A stretch of 64,000 nucleotides of DNA, from positions 1 through 64,000 of the forward strand of contig NZ_JBKOFW010000002.1 of assembly GCF_046764005.1 (NCBI RefSeq), read 5' to 3'. Below the pieces are notes generated by a model that did not search any database, was not told the origin of the DNA, and saw nothing but the letters and a program-made list of their open reading frames with translations. Origin of the DNA: Oryzobacter faecalis. GTDB taxonomy: Bacteria > Actinomycetota > Actinomycetes > Actinomycetales > Dermatophilaceae. Of this stretch, positions 35,324 to 43,038 are shown piece by piece (position 1 is the first letter of the stretch; each line of letters starts with the position of its first letter). The position numbers and the translations under genes were made by a program.

Positions 35324-35899
35324 TCAGACGTCCGCGCGATGGAAGTTCTGGAAGCTGCGGCTCGCCGTGGGCCCGCGTTGCCCTTGGTAGTGGGAGCCGT
35401 ATGCCGCACTGCCGTACGGGTTCTCGGTGCTCGAGGAGAGCCGGAAGAACGCGAGCTGGCCGATCTTCATCCCCGGCCACAGCATGATCGGGAGCGTGGC
35501 GACGTTGCTGAGCTCGAGCGTGACGTGACCGGTGAAGCCGGGGTCGACGAAGCCGGCCGTCGCGTGGGTGAGGAGGCCGAGGCGCCCCAGGCTGGACTTG
35601 CCCTCGACCCGGGCCGCGAGGTCGTCGGGGAGGGACACGGTCTCGATGGTGCTCCCGAGGACGAACTCACCGGGGTGGAGGACGAAGCCCTCGGCGGGGT
35701 CGACCTCCACGAGGCGGGTGAGGTCGGCCTGGTCCTGTGCGGGGTCGATGACCGGGTACTTGTGGTTGTCGAAGAGCCGGAAGAACTTGTCGAGCCGCAC
35801 GTCGATGCTGCTGGGCTGGATCATCGCCGGGTCCCACGGGTCGAGGCGGACCCGGCCGGCCTCGACCTCGGCGCGGATGTCACGGTCGGAGAGGAGCAC
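35324..35899 (-). CDS. dcd: dCTP deaminase
   Basis: A 191-residue homotrimeric enzyme of the dUTPase fold that deaminates dCTP to supply dUMP synthesis. Family motifs are IQPSSIDVRLDKFFRLFDNH, the active-site segment ARVEGKSSLGRLGLLTHATA, and GFVDPGFTGHVTLELSN. Length matches the family. Whether it is the bifunctional dCTP deaminase/dUTPase seen in other actinobacteria cannot be decided by eye, though the ordering resembles it. GTG start, weak ribosome site. Confidence 0.95.
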   Translation of the reverse strand: MLLSDRDIRAEVEAGRVRLDPWDPAMIQPSSIDVRLDKFFRLFDNHKYPVIDPAQDQADLTRLVEVDPAEGFVLHPGEFVLGSTIETVSLPDDLAARVEGKSSLGRLGLLTHATAGFVDPGFTGHVTLELSNVATLPIMLWPGMKIGQLAFFRLSSSTENPYGSAAYGSHYQGQRGPTASRSFQNFHRADV

Positions 35900-36079
35900 G
35901 CGGTCAGGTTACCCATGAGTCGCCGGAGCGCCCGGCGGCGCGCGGCGATGCCGTCGGGGCCGCTCTCAGGTTGGACACGGCCCACCGGTGGCGCGCGGGG
36001 ACCGGGCGTCGTGGGGTGCTCACCGTGTCGGCTAGAGTGTCCGGCGCCGGGGAGGACTGCGAGGTTCTCGACCCGGCGC

Positions 36080-36150
36080 GCCGGTGTAGCTCAATGGTAG
36101 AGCGCCAGCTTCCCAAGCTGGACACGCGGGTTCGATTCCCGTCACCGGCT
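36080..36150 (+). tRNA. tRNA-Gly (anticodon CCC)
   Basis: GCCGGTG pairs with CACCGGC; the anticodon stem CCAGC/GCTGG holds loop TTCCCAA, anticodon CCC, reading GGG. The D arm (GCTCAATGGTAGAGC) and T arm GCGGG-TTCGATT-CCCGT are regular. The discriminator is T and CCA is not encoded. It is monocistronic and followed by a 23-bp hairpin and copies of its 3' end. Confidence 0.97.
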
Positions 36151-36205
36151 CAGAGAATGACGAACCCCCAGACACGCTTTTCGTCTGGGGGTTCGTCATT
36201 CTCTG
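36151..36205 (+). terminator. 23-bp perfect hairpin behind tRNA-Gly
   Basis: Bases 36151-36173 pair without mismatch with 36183-36205 around the loop ACGCTTTTC. The stem starts at the first base after the tRNA discriminator. It has no following T tract. It is longer than a usual terminator and parallels the hairpin behind tRNA-Ser. Confidence 0.7.
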
Positions 36206-36221
36206 AAACTGGGCGATGGCC

Positions 36222-36380
36222 GGGAATCGGGAGGAACCCCGAGCGAGCGGAGCGAGCCCCGGCGCGACGGATCCCGTCACCGGCTCAGAGGGACTGGCGG
36301 GAATCGGCGGGTCCCACGCTCTGCGCGGGAGGAGCACCCCCCGCGAGCGCCGACGCGACGGATCCCGTCATCGGCACGGG
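36222..36380 (+). repeat. Two copies of the tRNA-Gly 3' end in a repeated scaffold
   Basis: TCCCGTCACCGGCTCAGAG, which spans the tRNA 3' end and five bases beyond (36137-36155), recurs exactly at 36272-36290. A third, mutated copy (TCCCGTCATCGGCAC) is at 36363. The last two are each preceded by CGCGACGGA and by a GGGAATCGG start, giving a 91-bp tandem unit. The first scaffold begins GGGAATCGGGAGGA (36222-36235), the same element as behind tRNA-Ser (9374-9387). Beyond 36380 to the next gene I see nothing notable. Confidence 0.82.
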
Positions 36381-36562
36381 CGTGCGGATCATCCGCCCCA
36401 CGAGCCCCACGAAGGAGACCCAGCACCACGGCCGACCTTCGACGGTCGGATTCTCCCCTGCACGAGACTCCCGCACGAGGGCCTCACGGGCGCACGATGG
36501 AGCATGACGCCCCGGACCCGTCACCCTCGCCTCGCCGGTTCCCGTCACCCGGACGGCCGGCC

Positions 36563-36763
36563 ATGACCCCCGACCTGCTCGTCCAGTTCCTCCGCTGGGC
36601 CTTCTGGGGGGTCGTCTACCTCATGACCTTCTGCGGGGCCCTCCTCGCGTCGGTGTCGATGCCGCTGGCGCAGCCCCTGCGCATGTTCCTCGTCGCGACG
36701 GTCCTCTACGGCATCGCGGTCGACGTCCTGCACAAGCGGCGCAGCGACACCCAGCGCGCCTGA
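36563..36763 (+). CDS. Small two-helix membrane protein, unknown function
   Basis: A 66-residue protein with two predicted membrane helices (FWGVVYLMTFCGALLASVSM, then MFLVATVLYGIAVDVL) and a short basic tail. I do not recognise the family. The ATG at 36563 follows GGACGG; an in-frame ATG at 36497 would add 22 mostly disordered residues. It lies 40 bp ahead of another small membrane protein. Confidence 0.5.
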   Translation: MTPDLLVQFLRWAFWGVVYLMTFCGALLASVSMPLAQPLRMFLVATVLYGIAVDVLHKRRSDTQRA

Positions 36764-36802
36764 CCCCGGTGGAGCCCCGCGCGGGCCACTACGCTCGCGA
36801 CC

Positions 36803-37279
36803 ATGGTCGGGCAGGTGCTCCTCCTCGGGGCCGTCCTCGCGAGCGGGCTGCTCGCCGGCGTCTACCTCCTCTATGCGCACACGGTGATGCCGGCGGTCGC
36901 CGACCTCCCGGACGAGCCTGCGGTCGCGGCCTTCGCGGCCCTGGACCGGCGCATCGTCAACCCGGTCTTCATGGCGACCGCGTTCCTCGGGGCCCCGGTC
37001 CTCAGCGCCGCGGCGCTGGCGGCCGGCTGGGGTGGTCCGACACGGACCTGGACGGCTGCCGCCCTCGTCCTCCACGTCGTCGGCACCGGCATCACGGCAC
37101 GGGTCCACCTGCCGCGCAACGCGAAGGTGACCGCCATGACCGGCGGTGAGGGCCGGTACGCCGCGACGACCGCGCGGGCCGCCCTCGACGAGGCGGTCTG
37201 GGTGCGCTGGAACTGGGTCCGCGTGCTCGTCTCGGTCGCCGCGACGGTCCTCCTCGGCTGGGCGCTGACGCTCGCCTGA
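36803..37279 (+). CDS. DUF1772-like four-helix membrane protein
   Basis: A 158-residue protein with four membrane helices. The pattern LLAGVYLLYAHTVMPAVADL, AALDRRIVNPVFMATAF, ITARVHLPRNAKV and VWVRWNWVRVLVSVAA fits the DUF1772 (anthrone-oxygenase-like) family, with its conserved N and W-x-x-W-N-x-x-R motifs. The bacterial function is unknown. It appears to be alone or paired with the small gene before it. Confidence 0.75.
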   Translation: MVGQVLLLGAVLASGLLAGVYLLYAHTVMPAVADLPDEPAVAAFAALDRRIVNPVFMATAFLGAPVLSAAALAAGWGGPTRTWTAAALVLHVVGTGITARVHLPRNAKVTAMTGGEGRYAATTARAALDEAVWVRWNWVRVLVSVAATVLLGWALTLA

Positions 37280-37408
37280 GAAGTCCGCGGCGCGGGCTTC
37301 CCCGACCGCAGGACAGGCCCTGACCGGCGGGGCTACCCTTCCGGCAGCAACCGTCGTCGCAGGGGCCTCGGTGGCCACACACGCACCACCACCCGAGGGG
37401 CCCCTGAC

Positions 37409-38695
37409 ATGCGCACGACCTCCCACACCCCCCGCCGCCTCGCGGCCCTGACCGCCTCCGCCGTGGCGGGCGGCCTGCTCCTCGCCGCCGCACCGACGAC
37501 CGCCTCGGCGGCCCCCGGGCCGGAGAACAAGGTCTACGTCCGCACCGCGGCCGACCACCGGATGGCGAGCGCCCTCACGAGCCGGGTGACGACCGCACGC
37601 TTCGGCACCCAGTTCTCCGGCGCCGTCGTCGACGCGACGAGCAACGCCGTCGTGTGGTCCAAGAACGGGACGACGACCCTGATGCCGGCGTCGACGACCA
37701 AGCTCGTGACGGCAGCCAACGCCCTCACGGTGCTCGGGCCGACGAAGCGGTTCACCACGCGGGTCCGCTCCGGCTCCTCCCCCGAGCGCGTCGTCATCGA
37801 GGGGGCCGGGGACCCCAGCCTCAGCAGCGCCCAGCTCGACGCGATGGCCAAGACGGTCGCGGGCGTCCTCGCGGGCCGCGGGCTGACGACGGGCACGGTC
37901 CGCGTCCACGTCGACGACGACGTCTTCCCCGCGCCGAGCCTGGCGACGGGCTGGAAGTCGAGCTACGTCCCCGACTCGATCGCCCCCGTCCGCGGACTCG
38001 TCCGCGACCAGCGCAACCTCGCCGACACGAGCGCCGACGTCGGCACGTACTTCCGCGACCGCCTCAAGGCCTACGGGATCACGGGGGCCGGCTACTCGGG
38101 CCGGGCCGACGCCGCCTCGACCGCCACGACCCTCGCGAGCTCGCAGGGCAGCCCGGTGTCGACCATCGTCAACCGGATGCTCCTCGTCAGCGACAACGAG
38201 ATGGCCGAGTCGCTCCACAAGCTCGTGGGCATCGCCAGGGGCAAGGGCGCGACGTGGACCGGCGCGAGGTCCGCGCAGGCGAGCGTGCTGGGCCAGCAGG
38301 GCCTCTCGATCGGGGCGCTGTACGACGGCTCCGGCCTGTCCCGCTCGGACCGGCTCAGCGCCCTCCAGCTCGCCCGGATCGTCGACCGCGGCGTGGACAC
38401 GGCCCACGCCGAGCTGTGGCCGATGCGCTCGGCGGAGGGCATGCCGACCGCCGGCAGGACCGGGACCCTCTCGGCCTCCTCGAAGCGCTTCGTCACCGCG
38501 GAGTCGAGCTGCGCGGCCGGCAAGCTGTGGGGGAAGACCGGCCGGCTCTCGGACGTCGTCGCCCTCGCCGGCTTCACCAAGGGCGCGGACGGGCGGGTCA
38601 AGGTGTTCGCCTTCGTCGTCAACGGCAAGGACTCGACGACGACGCTCAAGCAGAGCATCGACATGCTCGCGGCCACCGTGAACGGGTGCTACTGA
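37409..38695 (+). CDS. dacB: D-alanyl-D-alanine carboxypeptidase/endopeptidase (S13)
   Basis: A 428-residue secreted class C penicillin-binding protein that trims or cleaves peptidoglycan cross-links. A signal peptide occupies about residues 1-35 (ending TASAAPG). The S13 motifs are S95-T-T-K, S261-D-N and K376-T-G in LWGKTGRLSD. The insert domain typical of PBP4 lies between the first two motifs. Length is in range. It ends eight bases before a convergent gene. Confidence 0.93.
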   Translation: MRTTSHTPRRLAALTASAVAGGLLLAAAPTTASAAPGPENKVYVRTAADHRMASALTSRVTTARFGTQFSGAVVDATSNAVVWSKNGTTTLMPASTTKLVTAANALTVLGPTKRFTTRVRSGSSPERVVIEGAGDPSLSSAQLDAMAKTVAGVLAGRGLTTGTVRVHVDDDVFPAPSLATGWKSSYVPDSIAPVRGLVRDQRNLADTSADVGTYFRDRLKAYGITGAGYSGRADAASTATTLASSQGSPVSTIVNRMLLVSDNEMAESLHKLVGIARGKGATWTGARSAQASVLGQQGLSIGALYDGSGLSRSDRLSALQLARIVDRGVDTAHAELWPMRSAEGMPTAGRTGTLSASSKRFVTAESSCAAGKLWGKTGRLSDVVALAGFTKGADGRVKVFAFVVNGKDSTTTLKQSIDMLAATVNGCY

Positions 38696-38702
38696 CCCGT
38701 GC

Positions 38703-39236
38703 TCAGCCCGGGACGACCCAGCCGAGGACGGTCACGAACCCGATGACGGCGAGCACGACGAAGAGCAGGGCCAGCACCCAGGCGATCACCCACGCGCCGT
38801 CGAACCCGCTGCTCCCGGAGTCGTCGTCGGCCGCGCCGCCGTCCGGGTGCGCCCCCGGGTCGTCGGTGGCCGCGCGCTCGCCCTCGGCGGCGCGGGCCCG
38901 TTCGCGCAGCGCCTCGACCCGGCGGGGGCGGGGCGCCTCGCGCACCGGCGCGGGGAGCGAGCGCCACATCGCCACGAAGTCGTCGCCGGTCTGCTCGCGC
39001 CACGCGGCGACGGCGGCGTCGACCTCGGCGCCCCGCGCCCCCGCCGCGAACCAGACCGCGCCGGCGCGCGGGAGGTCACCCATGTCGTGGAGCACCTCGC
39101 CGAGGTAGGCGAGCGCCTCCGGGTCGCGCTCGGACTCGACGTGGTCCAGGAGCAGGTCGCGCGCCCGCCACGCGCGCCCGTCGGCGACGAGCCGGCGGGC
39201 CTGCTCGACGACGGTCCGCTCCGTGGGCGCGCTCAC
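38703..39236 (-). CDS. DUF6584-like protein with C-terminal membrane helix
   Basis: A 177-residue protein. Residues 8-70 form TPR-like helices (RRLVADGRAWRARDLLLDHV, LAYLGEVLHDMGDLPRAGAV), then a charged acidic linker, then one membrane helix at the C-terminus (VIAWVLALLFVVLAVIGF). It resembles the actinobacterial DUF6584 family, whose function is unknown. The GTG start overlaps the LtrA gene stop (GTGA), so the two are co-translated. Confidence 0.7.
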   Translation of the reverse strand: MSAPTERTVVEQARRLVADGRAWRARDLLLDHVESERDPEALAYLGEVLHDMGDLPRAGAVWFAAGARGAEVDAAVAAWREQTGDDFVAMWRSLPAPVREAPRPRRVEALRERARAAEGERAATDDPGAHPDGGAADDDSGSSGFDGAWVIAWVLALLFVVLAVIGFVTVLGWVVPG

Positions 39237-40489
39237 GCGGCGACCTCCCCGGGGGCGTGGTGCCGTTGCACCCACACCTTGTGGACCACGAACGCCACGA
39301 GGACGAGGCCCACGCAGAGGACGGCGGCCCCCATCGAGGGGACGACGAGCGCGACGAGCACGCAGGCCGCCGAGGCGACACCGGCGGGCACCATCGTCAG
39401 CACGGTCTCGTGCGTGCCGAGGGCGTGCAGGCCGGCCATGGTCACCAGGACGAGGGAGACCGACACGGCGAGGGTCAGCGCGATGGGGCGCACCCCGGCG
39501 GCCGCCTCGCCCTGGACGACGTCGACGGCCGCGGAGATGGCCGCCCCGACGGCGGCGGTCGCCGCGAAGACGACGTAGTGGCCGTACCCGAAGAAGAAGA
39601 CCGGGCCGTCGTTCGCCACGACCCGGGCGTGGTCGCGGGAGAAGTAGGCCCACCACAGCGAGAACACGACGAGCAGGCCGCCCGCGACGAGGAGCCACAT
39701 CTGCGGCCCGAAGCCGCCGACCGACCCCGCGGGCTCGGCGAGGTACGGCGCCGTGTGGCCCCCCGCCCCCTCGGGCGACCCGGCCGCCATCGCTCCCTGG
39801 ACGGCCTGCACCGAGGACAGGATGACCTCGCCGAGCACGATGATGACGAGCAGCCCGTACCGCTCGGCGATGTGGTGGGGGTGGAAGGGCGTGTAGCCGT
39901 GGCCCCGCTCCGCCACGACGGGCACGAGCAGCTCGGCGGCGACGAGGACGAAGAAGGACGGCAGGAGCACGGACGGCTCGGCGGGGAGGGCGAGGCGGGC
40001 GATCCAGAGCAGCTGGACCACGGTGATGCCGCCCGCGTACCAGAGCGCCGTGGCCCTGCGTTCCGGGTGGCCGCTCGCGGCCCGGAGCCACAGCGCCACC
40101 ATCGCGAACCGCATGACGGCGTACCCGGCCACGACGAGCACGGACTGCCCGTCCTCGAACAGGTCGGGGACCCCGGCGGCGAGCATGAGGGCGCCGGTCA
40201 TGATGACGAAGGTGAGGAGCCGGAAGCCGACGTCGTCGTTGTCGTAGGCGGACGCGAACCACGAGTAGTTCATCCACGCCCACCAGATGGCGAACCAGGT
40301 GAGGACGTAGCCGATGACCGTCTCGTAGTGGGCTGCCGCGAGACCGTGGTGGAGCTGCGCGGCGTTGCTCGCGATGGCGACGACGAAGACGAGGTCGAAG
40401 AGCAGTTCGAGAGGGGTGGCGGTCCGGTGGTGCTCGCCGGTGTCACGCGGCACGAGGGGGCGCCGTACCGCGACGGGGATGATGCTCAC
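39233..40489 (-). CDS. Low temperature requirement protein A (LtrA) family
   Basis: A 418-residue protein with about 12 membrane helices and the LtrA hallmarks TPLELLFDLVFVVAIASNAA near the N-terminus, FAIWWAWMNYSWFAS, and PHHIAERYGLLVIIVLGEVI. The family was named from a Listeria mutant unable to grow in the cold; its molecular role is not settled. I used GTG 40489; the region further upstream enters the FadE promoter. It is divergent from fadE and upstream of the DUF6584-like gene. Confidence 0.85.
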   Translation of the reverse strand: MSIIPVAVRRPLVPRDTGEHHRTATPLELLFDLVFVVAIASNAAQLHHGLAAAHYETVIGYVLTWFAIWWAWMNYSWFASAYDNDDVGFRLLTFVIMTGALMLAAGVPDLFEDGQSVLVVAGYAVMRFAMVALWLRAASGHPERRATALWYAGGITVVQLLWIARLALPAEPSVLLPSFFVLVAAELLVPVVAERGHGYTPFHPHHIAERYGLLVIIVLGEVILSSVQAVQGAMAAGSPEGAGGHTAPYLAEPAGSVGGFGPQMWLLVAGGLLVVFSLWWAYFSRDHARVVANDGPVFFFGYGHYVVFAATAAVGAAISAAVDVVQGEAAAGVRPIALTLAVSVSLVLVTMAGLHALGTHETVLTMVPAGVASAACVLVALVVPSMGAAVLCVGLVLVAFVVHKVWVQRHHAPGEVAA

Positions 40490-40557
40490 CCACCGAGCAT
40501 GCCACCGCTGGTCACCGGCCCCCCGGGGTGAGCAGTGTCTCGTTCCCCTTGCTTTTG

Positions 40558-40594
40558 TTACCGACCGGTAGAACACTGGTAAGCAAGCGCTCAC
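40558..40594. promoter_or_regulatory. Promoter and paired operators of the FadE gene
   Basis: TTGCTT (40549) and AACACT (40572) with 17-bp spacing give a possible promoter. TTACCGACCGGTAG (40558-40571) fills the spacer, and GTAAGCAAGCGCTCAC (40579-40594) covers the start site. Both near-palindromes recur ahead of etfD (25800-25825). TetR-type repression is the simplest reading. Confidence 0.6.
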
Positions 40595-40618
40595 TCGCCA
40601 ACCAGGAGGACTGCGGCC

Positions 40619-42490
40619 ATGGGCCACTACAAGAGCAACCTGCGCGACCTCGAGTTCAACCTCTTCGAGGTCTTCGGGCGCGGCGACGTGCTGGGGTCCG
40701 GTCCGTACGAGGAGCTCGACGCCGACACCGCGCGCGAGATGCTCAAGGAGGTGGCCCGCCTCGCCGAGAACGAGCTCGCGGAGTCCTTCCAGGACGCCGA
40801 CCGCCACCCGCCGGTCTACGACCCCACGACCCAGACCGTGACGATGCCCGAGTCGTTCAAGGCCTCGTTCGAGGCCTACCGCGAGAGCGGGTTCTGGAAC
40901 ATCGACGTCCCCGCCGAGCTGGGCGGCACCGTCGCCCCGCCCAGCCTGCGCTGGGCCGTCAACGAGATGCTCCTGGGCTCGCAGCCGGCCCTGGCGATGT
41001 TCGCCGCCGGCTACTCCTTCGCCAAGCTGCTCCACCTCCTCGGCACCGACGAGCAGAAGAAGCTCGCCCGCTGGATCGTCGAGAAGGGCTGGCACTGCAC
41101 GATGGTGCTCACCGAGCCCGACGCCGGCTCCGACGTCGGCGCCGGCCGGACCAAGGCCGTGCAGAACGACGACGGCACCTGGACCCTCACCGGCGTCAAG
41201 CGCTTCATCACCAGCGGCGAGTCGGACATGGTCGACAACGTCGTGCACTTCGTCCTCGCCCGCCCCGAGGGCGCCGGCGCCGGCACCAAGGGCCTGTCCC
41301 TCTTCATCCTCCCGAAGTTCCACGTCGACCTCGAGACCGGCGAGCTCGGCGAGCGCAACGGCGTCTACGTCACCAACGTCGAGAAGAAGATGGGCCTGAA
41401 GGTCTCCCCGACCTGCGAGCTGACCTTCGGCGGCGAGCGGCCGGCCGTCGGCACCCTCTTCGGCGACGTCCACGACGGCATCGCGCAGATGTTCCACGTC
41501 ATCGAGAACGCCCGGATGCTCGTCGGCACCAAGGCCATCGCCACCCTCTCCACCGGCTACCTCAACGCCCTCGAGTACGCCAAGGAGCGCGTCCAGGGGT
41601 CCGACCTCACCCAGGCCGCCGACAAGACCGCGCCTCGCGTCACCATCACCCACCACCCCGACGTGCGCCGCTCCCTCATGACCCAGAAGGCCTACGCCGA
41701 GGGCCTGCGCGCGCTCGTGCTGTTCACCGCGACGCAGCAGGACATCGTCGACGCGGAGTTCCTCGCCACCGGGTCCGAGCACTTCGAGAAGGGCTCGGCC
41801 GCCGACATCGCGAGCCGCGTCAACGACCTCCTCCTCCCCATCGTCAAGGGGCTGGGCTCGGAGCGGGCGTGGGTGCTGCTGGGCACCGAGTCGCTGCAGA
41901 CCTTCGGTGGCTCCGGCTTCCTCCAGGACTACCCGGTCGAGCAGTACGTCCGCGACGCCAAGATCGACACCCTCTACGAGGGCACGACCGCCATCCAGGG
42001 CCTGGACTTCTTCTTCCGCAAGATCGTCAAGGACAAGGGCCAGGCGCTGACCTTCGTGTCCTCGCAGATCCAGGAGTTCGCCAAGGACCTCGGCGCCCAC
42101 GACGGGCGCATCGACCGCGAGCGCGAGCTGCTCGCGCAGGGCCTCGAGGACGTCCAGGGCATCCTCGGGTTCATGGTCGGCGAGCTGATGAAGTCCGACG
42201 TCCGCAACGGCGGCGACATCACGAACGTCTACCAGGTCGGCCAGAACACGACCCGGCTGCTGCTCGCCGCGGGCGACCTCGTCGTCGGCTGGCTCCTGCT
42301 CCGCCAGGCCGCGGTGGCGCTCGACGCCCTCGCCGCCGGCGCCTCCGGCAAGGACAAGGACTTCTACGAGGGCAAGGTCGCGGCCGCGCAGTTCTACGCG
42401 CGCCAGGTCCTCCCGAGGCTCTCCGCCGAGCGCGCGGTCGCCGAGGCGACCGACTCCCTCCTCATGGACGTCCCCGAGTCGGCGTTCTGA
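40619..42490 (+). CDS. Acyl-CoA dehydrogenase, FadE5-like
   Basis: A 623-residue FAD enzyme that introduces the first double bond in fatty acyl-CoA beta-oxidation. It has the extended C-terminal domain of the FadE5/AidB-like group rather than the usual 380-residue form. Motifs include MVLTEPDAGSDVGAGRTKA (FAD and substrate loop), KRFITSGESDM and the catalytic-base region LYEGTTAIQGLDFF with Glu454. AGGAGG lies upstream of the ATG. Electrons would go to ETF and then to the EtfD protein encoded at 25.8 kb, with which it shares operator motifs. Confidence 0.92.
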   Translation: MGHYKSNLRDLEFNLFEVFGRGDVLGSGPYEELDADTAREMLKEVARLAENELAESFQDADRHPPVYDPTTQTVTMPESFKASFEAYRESGFWNIDVPAELGGTVAPPSLRWAVNEMLLGSQPALAMFAAGYSFAKLLHLLGTDEQKKLARWIVEKGWHCTMVLTEPDAGSDVGAGRTKAVQNDDGTWTLTGVKRFITSGESDMVDNVVHFVLARPEGAGAGTKGLSLFILPKFHVDLETGELGERNGVYVTNVEKKMGLKVSPTCELTFGGERPAVGTLFGDVHDGIAQMFHVIENARMLVGTKAIATLSTGYLNALEYAKERVQGSDLTQAADKTAPRVTITHHPDVRRSLMTQKAYAEGLRALVLFTATQQDIVDAEFLATGSEHFEKGSAADIASRVNDLLLPIVKGLGSERAWVLLGTESLQTFGGSGFLQDYPVEQYVRDAKIDTLYEGTTAIQGLDFFFRKIVKDKGQALTFVSSQIQEFAKDLGAHDGRIDRERELLAQGLEDVQGILGFMVGELMKSDVRNGGDITNVYQVGQNTTRLLLAAGDLVVGWLLLRQAAVALDALAAGASGKDKDFYEGKVAAAQFYARQVLPRLSAERAVAEATDSLLMDVPESAF

Positions 42491-42550
42491 GGTCCTGACC
42501 CCGGGTCGGGCGCGCTGCCCCGGGCGCGCTCCCGGCCCGGTCACCACGAG

Positions 42551-42586
42551 GAACGGCCCCACCCCCGCGCGGGGGTGGGGCCGTTC
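42551..42586. terminator. Terminator hairpin behind fadE
   Basis: GAACGGCCCCACCCCCGC pairs with GCGGGGGTGGGGCCGTTC in a perfect 36-bp palindrome with no effective loop. It lies between the convergent FadE and DUF6458 genes and can serve both. Confidence 0.85.
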
Positions 42587-42619
42587 GCCGTCGTGACCGG
42601 CGCCCGGTGGCGCCGGTGC

Positions 42620-42868
42620 TCAGCGCGGGTCGATGTCGGTGCGGTCGACGCGCGTCCCCGTGGCGGGGTCGACGTGGCTCTCGCGGGTCGTGGTCACGGC
42701 GCCGGGACGGCGGCCGCGGAACGCGAAGGACAGGACGATGGCGAGCAGCCCGGCGATCATGAGGATGTAGCCGAGCGTGTCGTCGCCGACGCCGGGGATG
42801 TCGACGTTGAGCGCGAACGCGAGGATCGCGCCGATGACGATGAGCACGATGCCGAGACCGATGTACAT
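42620..42868 (-). CDS. DUF6458-like small membrane protein
   Basis: An 82-residue protein with two membrane helices (IGLGIVLIVIGAILAFALNV and TLGYILMIAGLLAIVLSFAF) joined by IPGVGDDT, and an acidic tail. This is a widespread actinobacterial small membrane protein of unknown function. GGAGGAACCC precedes the ATG. Confidence 0.85.
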   Translation of the reverse strand: MYIGLGIVLIVIGAILAFALNVDIPGVGDDTLGYILMIAGLLAIVLSFAFRGRRPGAVTTTRESHVDPATGTRVDRTDIDPR

Positions 42869-43038
42869 GGGTTCCTCCGTGGGGTCGGGGTCGGCGGGGT
42901 GGGTCGACCATACTCCGAACCTCCGACCTGCGAGGTCGAAGGTGTGTCGAATGTTTTCGGGCGAGTCCCGCGGTCGCACGTCGAGGCGGGCCGTCGGTCG
43001 GGCGGGGCCCGCGCCCCAGGGCACCGGGACCGCGCCGG

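Noticed and set aside
36151..36205. 23-bp hairpin as a mobile-element inverted repeat
   Set aside because: The loop is only nine bases, nothing lies between the arms, and its position directly after the tRNA fits termination or 3' protection.
40528..42498. Long open frames overlapping fadE in other frames and on the opposite strand
   Set aside because: In DNA this GC-rich, stop codons are rare in shadow frames. The real frame has the ribosome site, family motifs and third-position GC bias; the shadows are Arg/Pro/Gly-rich.
42949..42962. LexA/SOS-box-like TCGAATGTTTTCGG ahead of the DUF6458-like gene
   Set aside because: The two half sites are two bases closer than in the actinobacterial SOS box and the second is imperfect, so it probably does not bind LexA.
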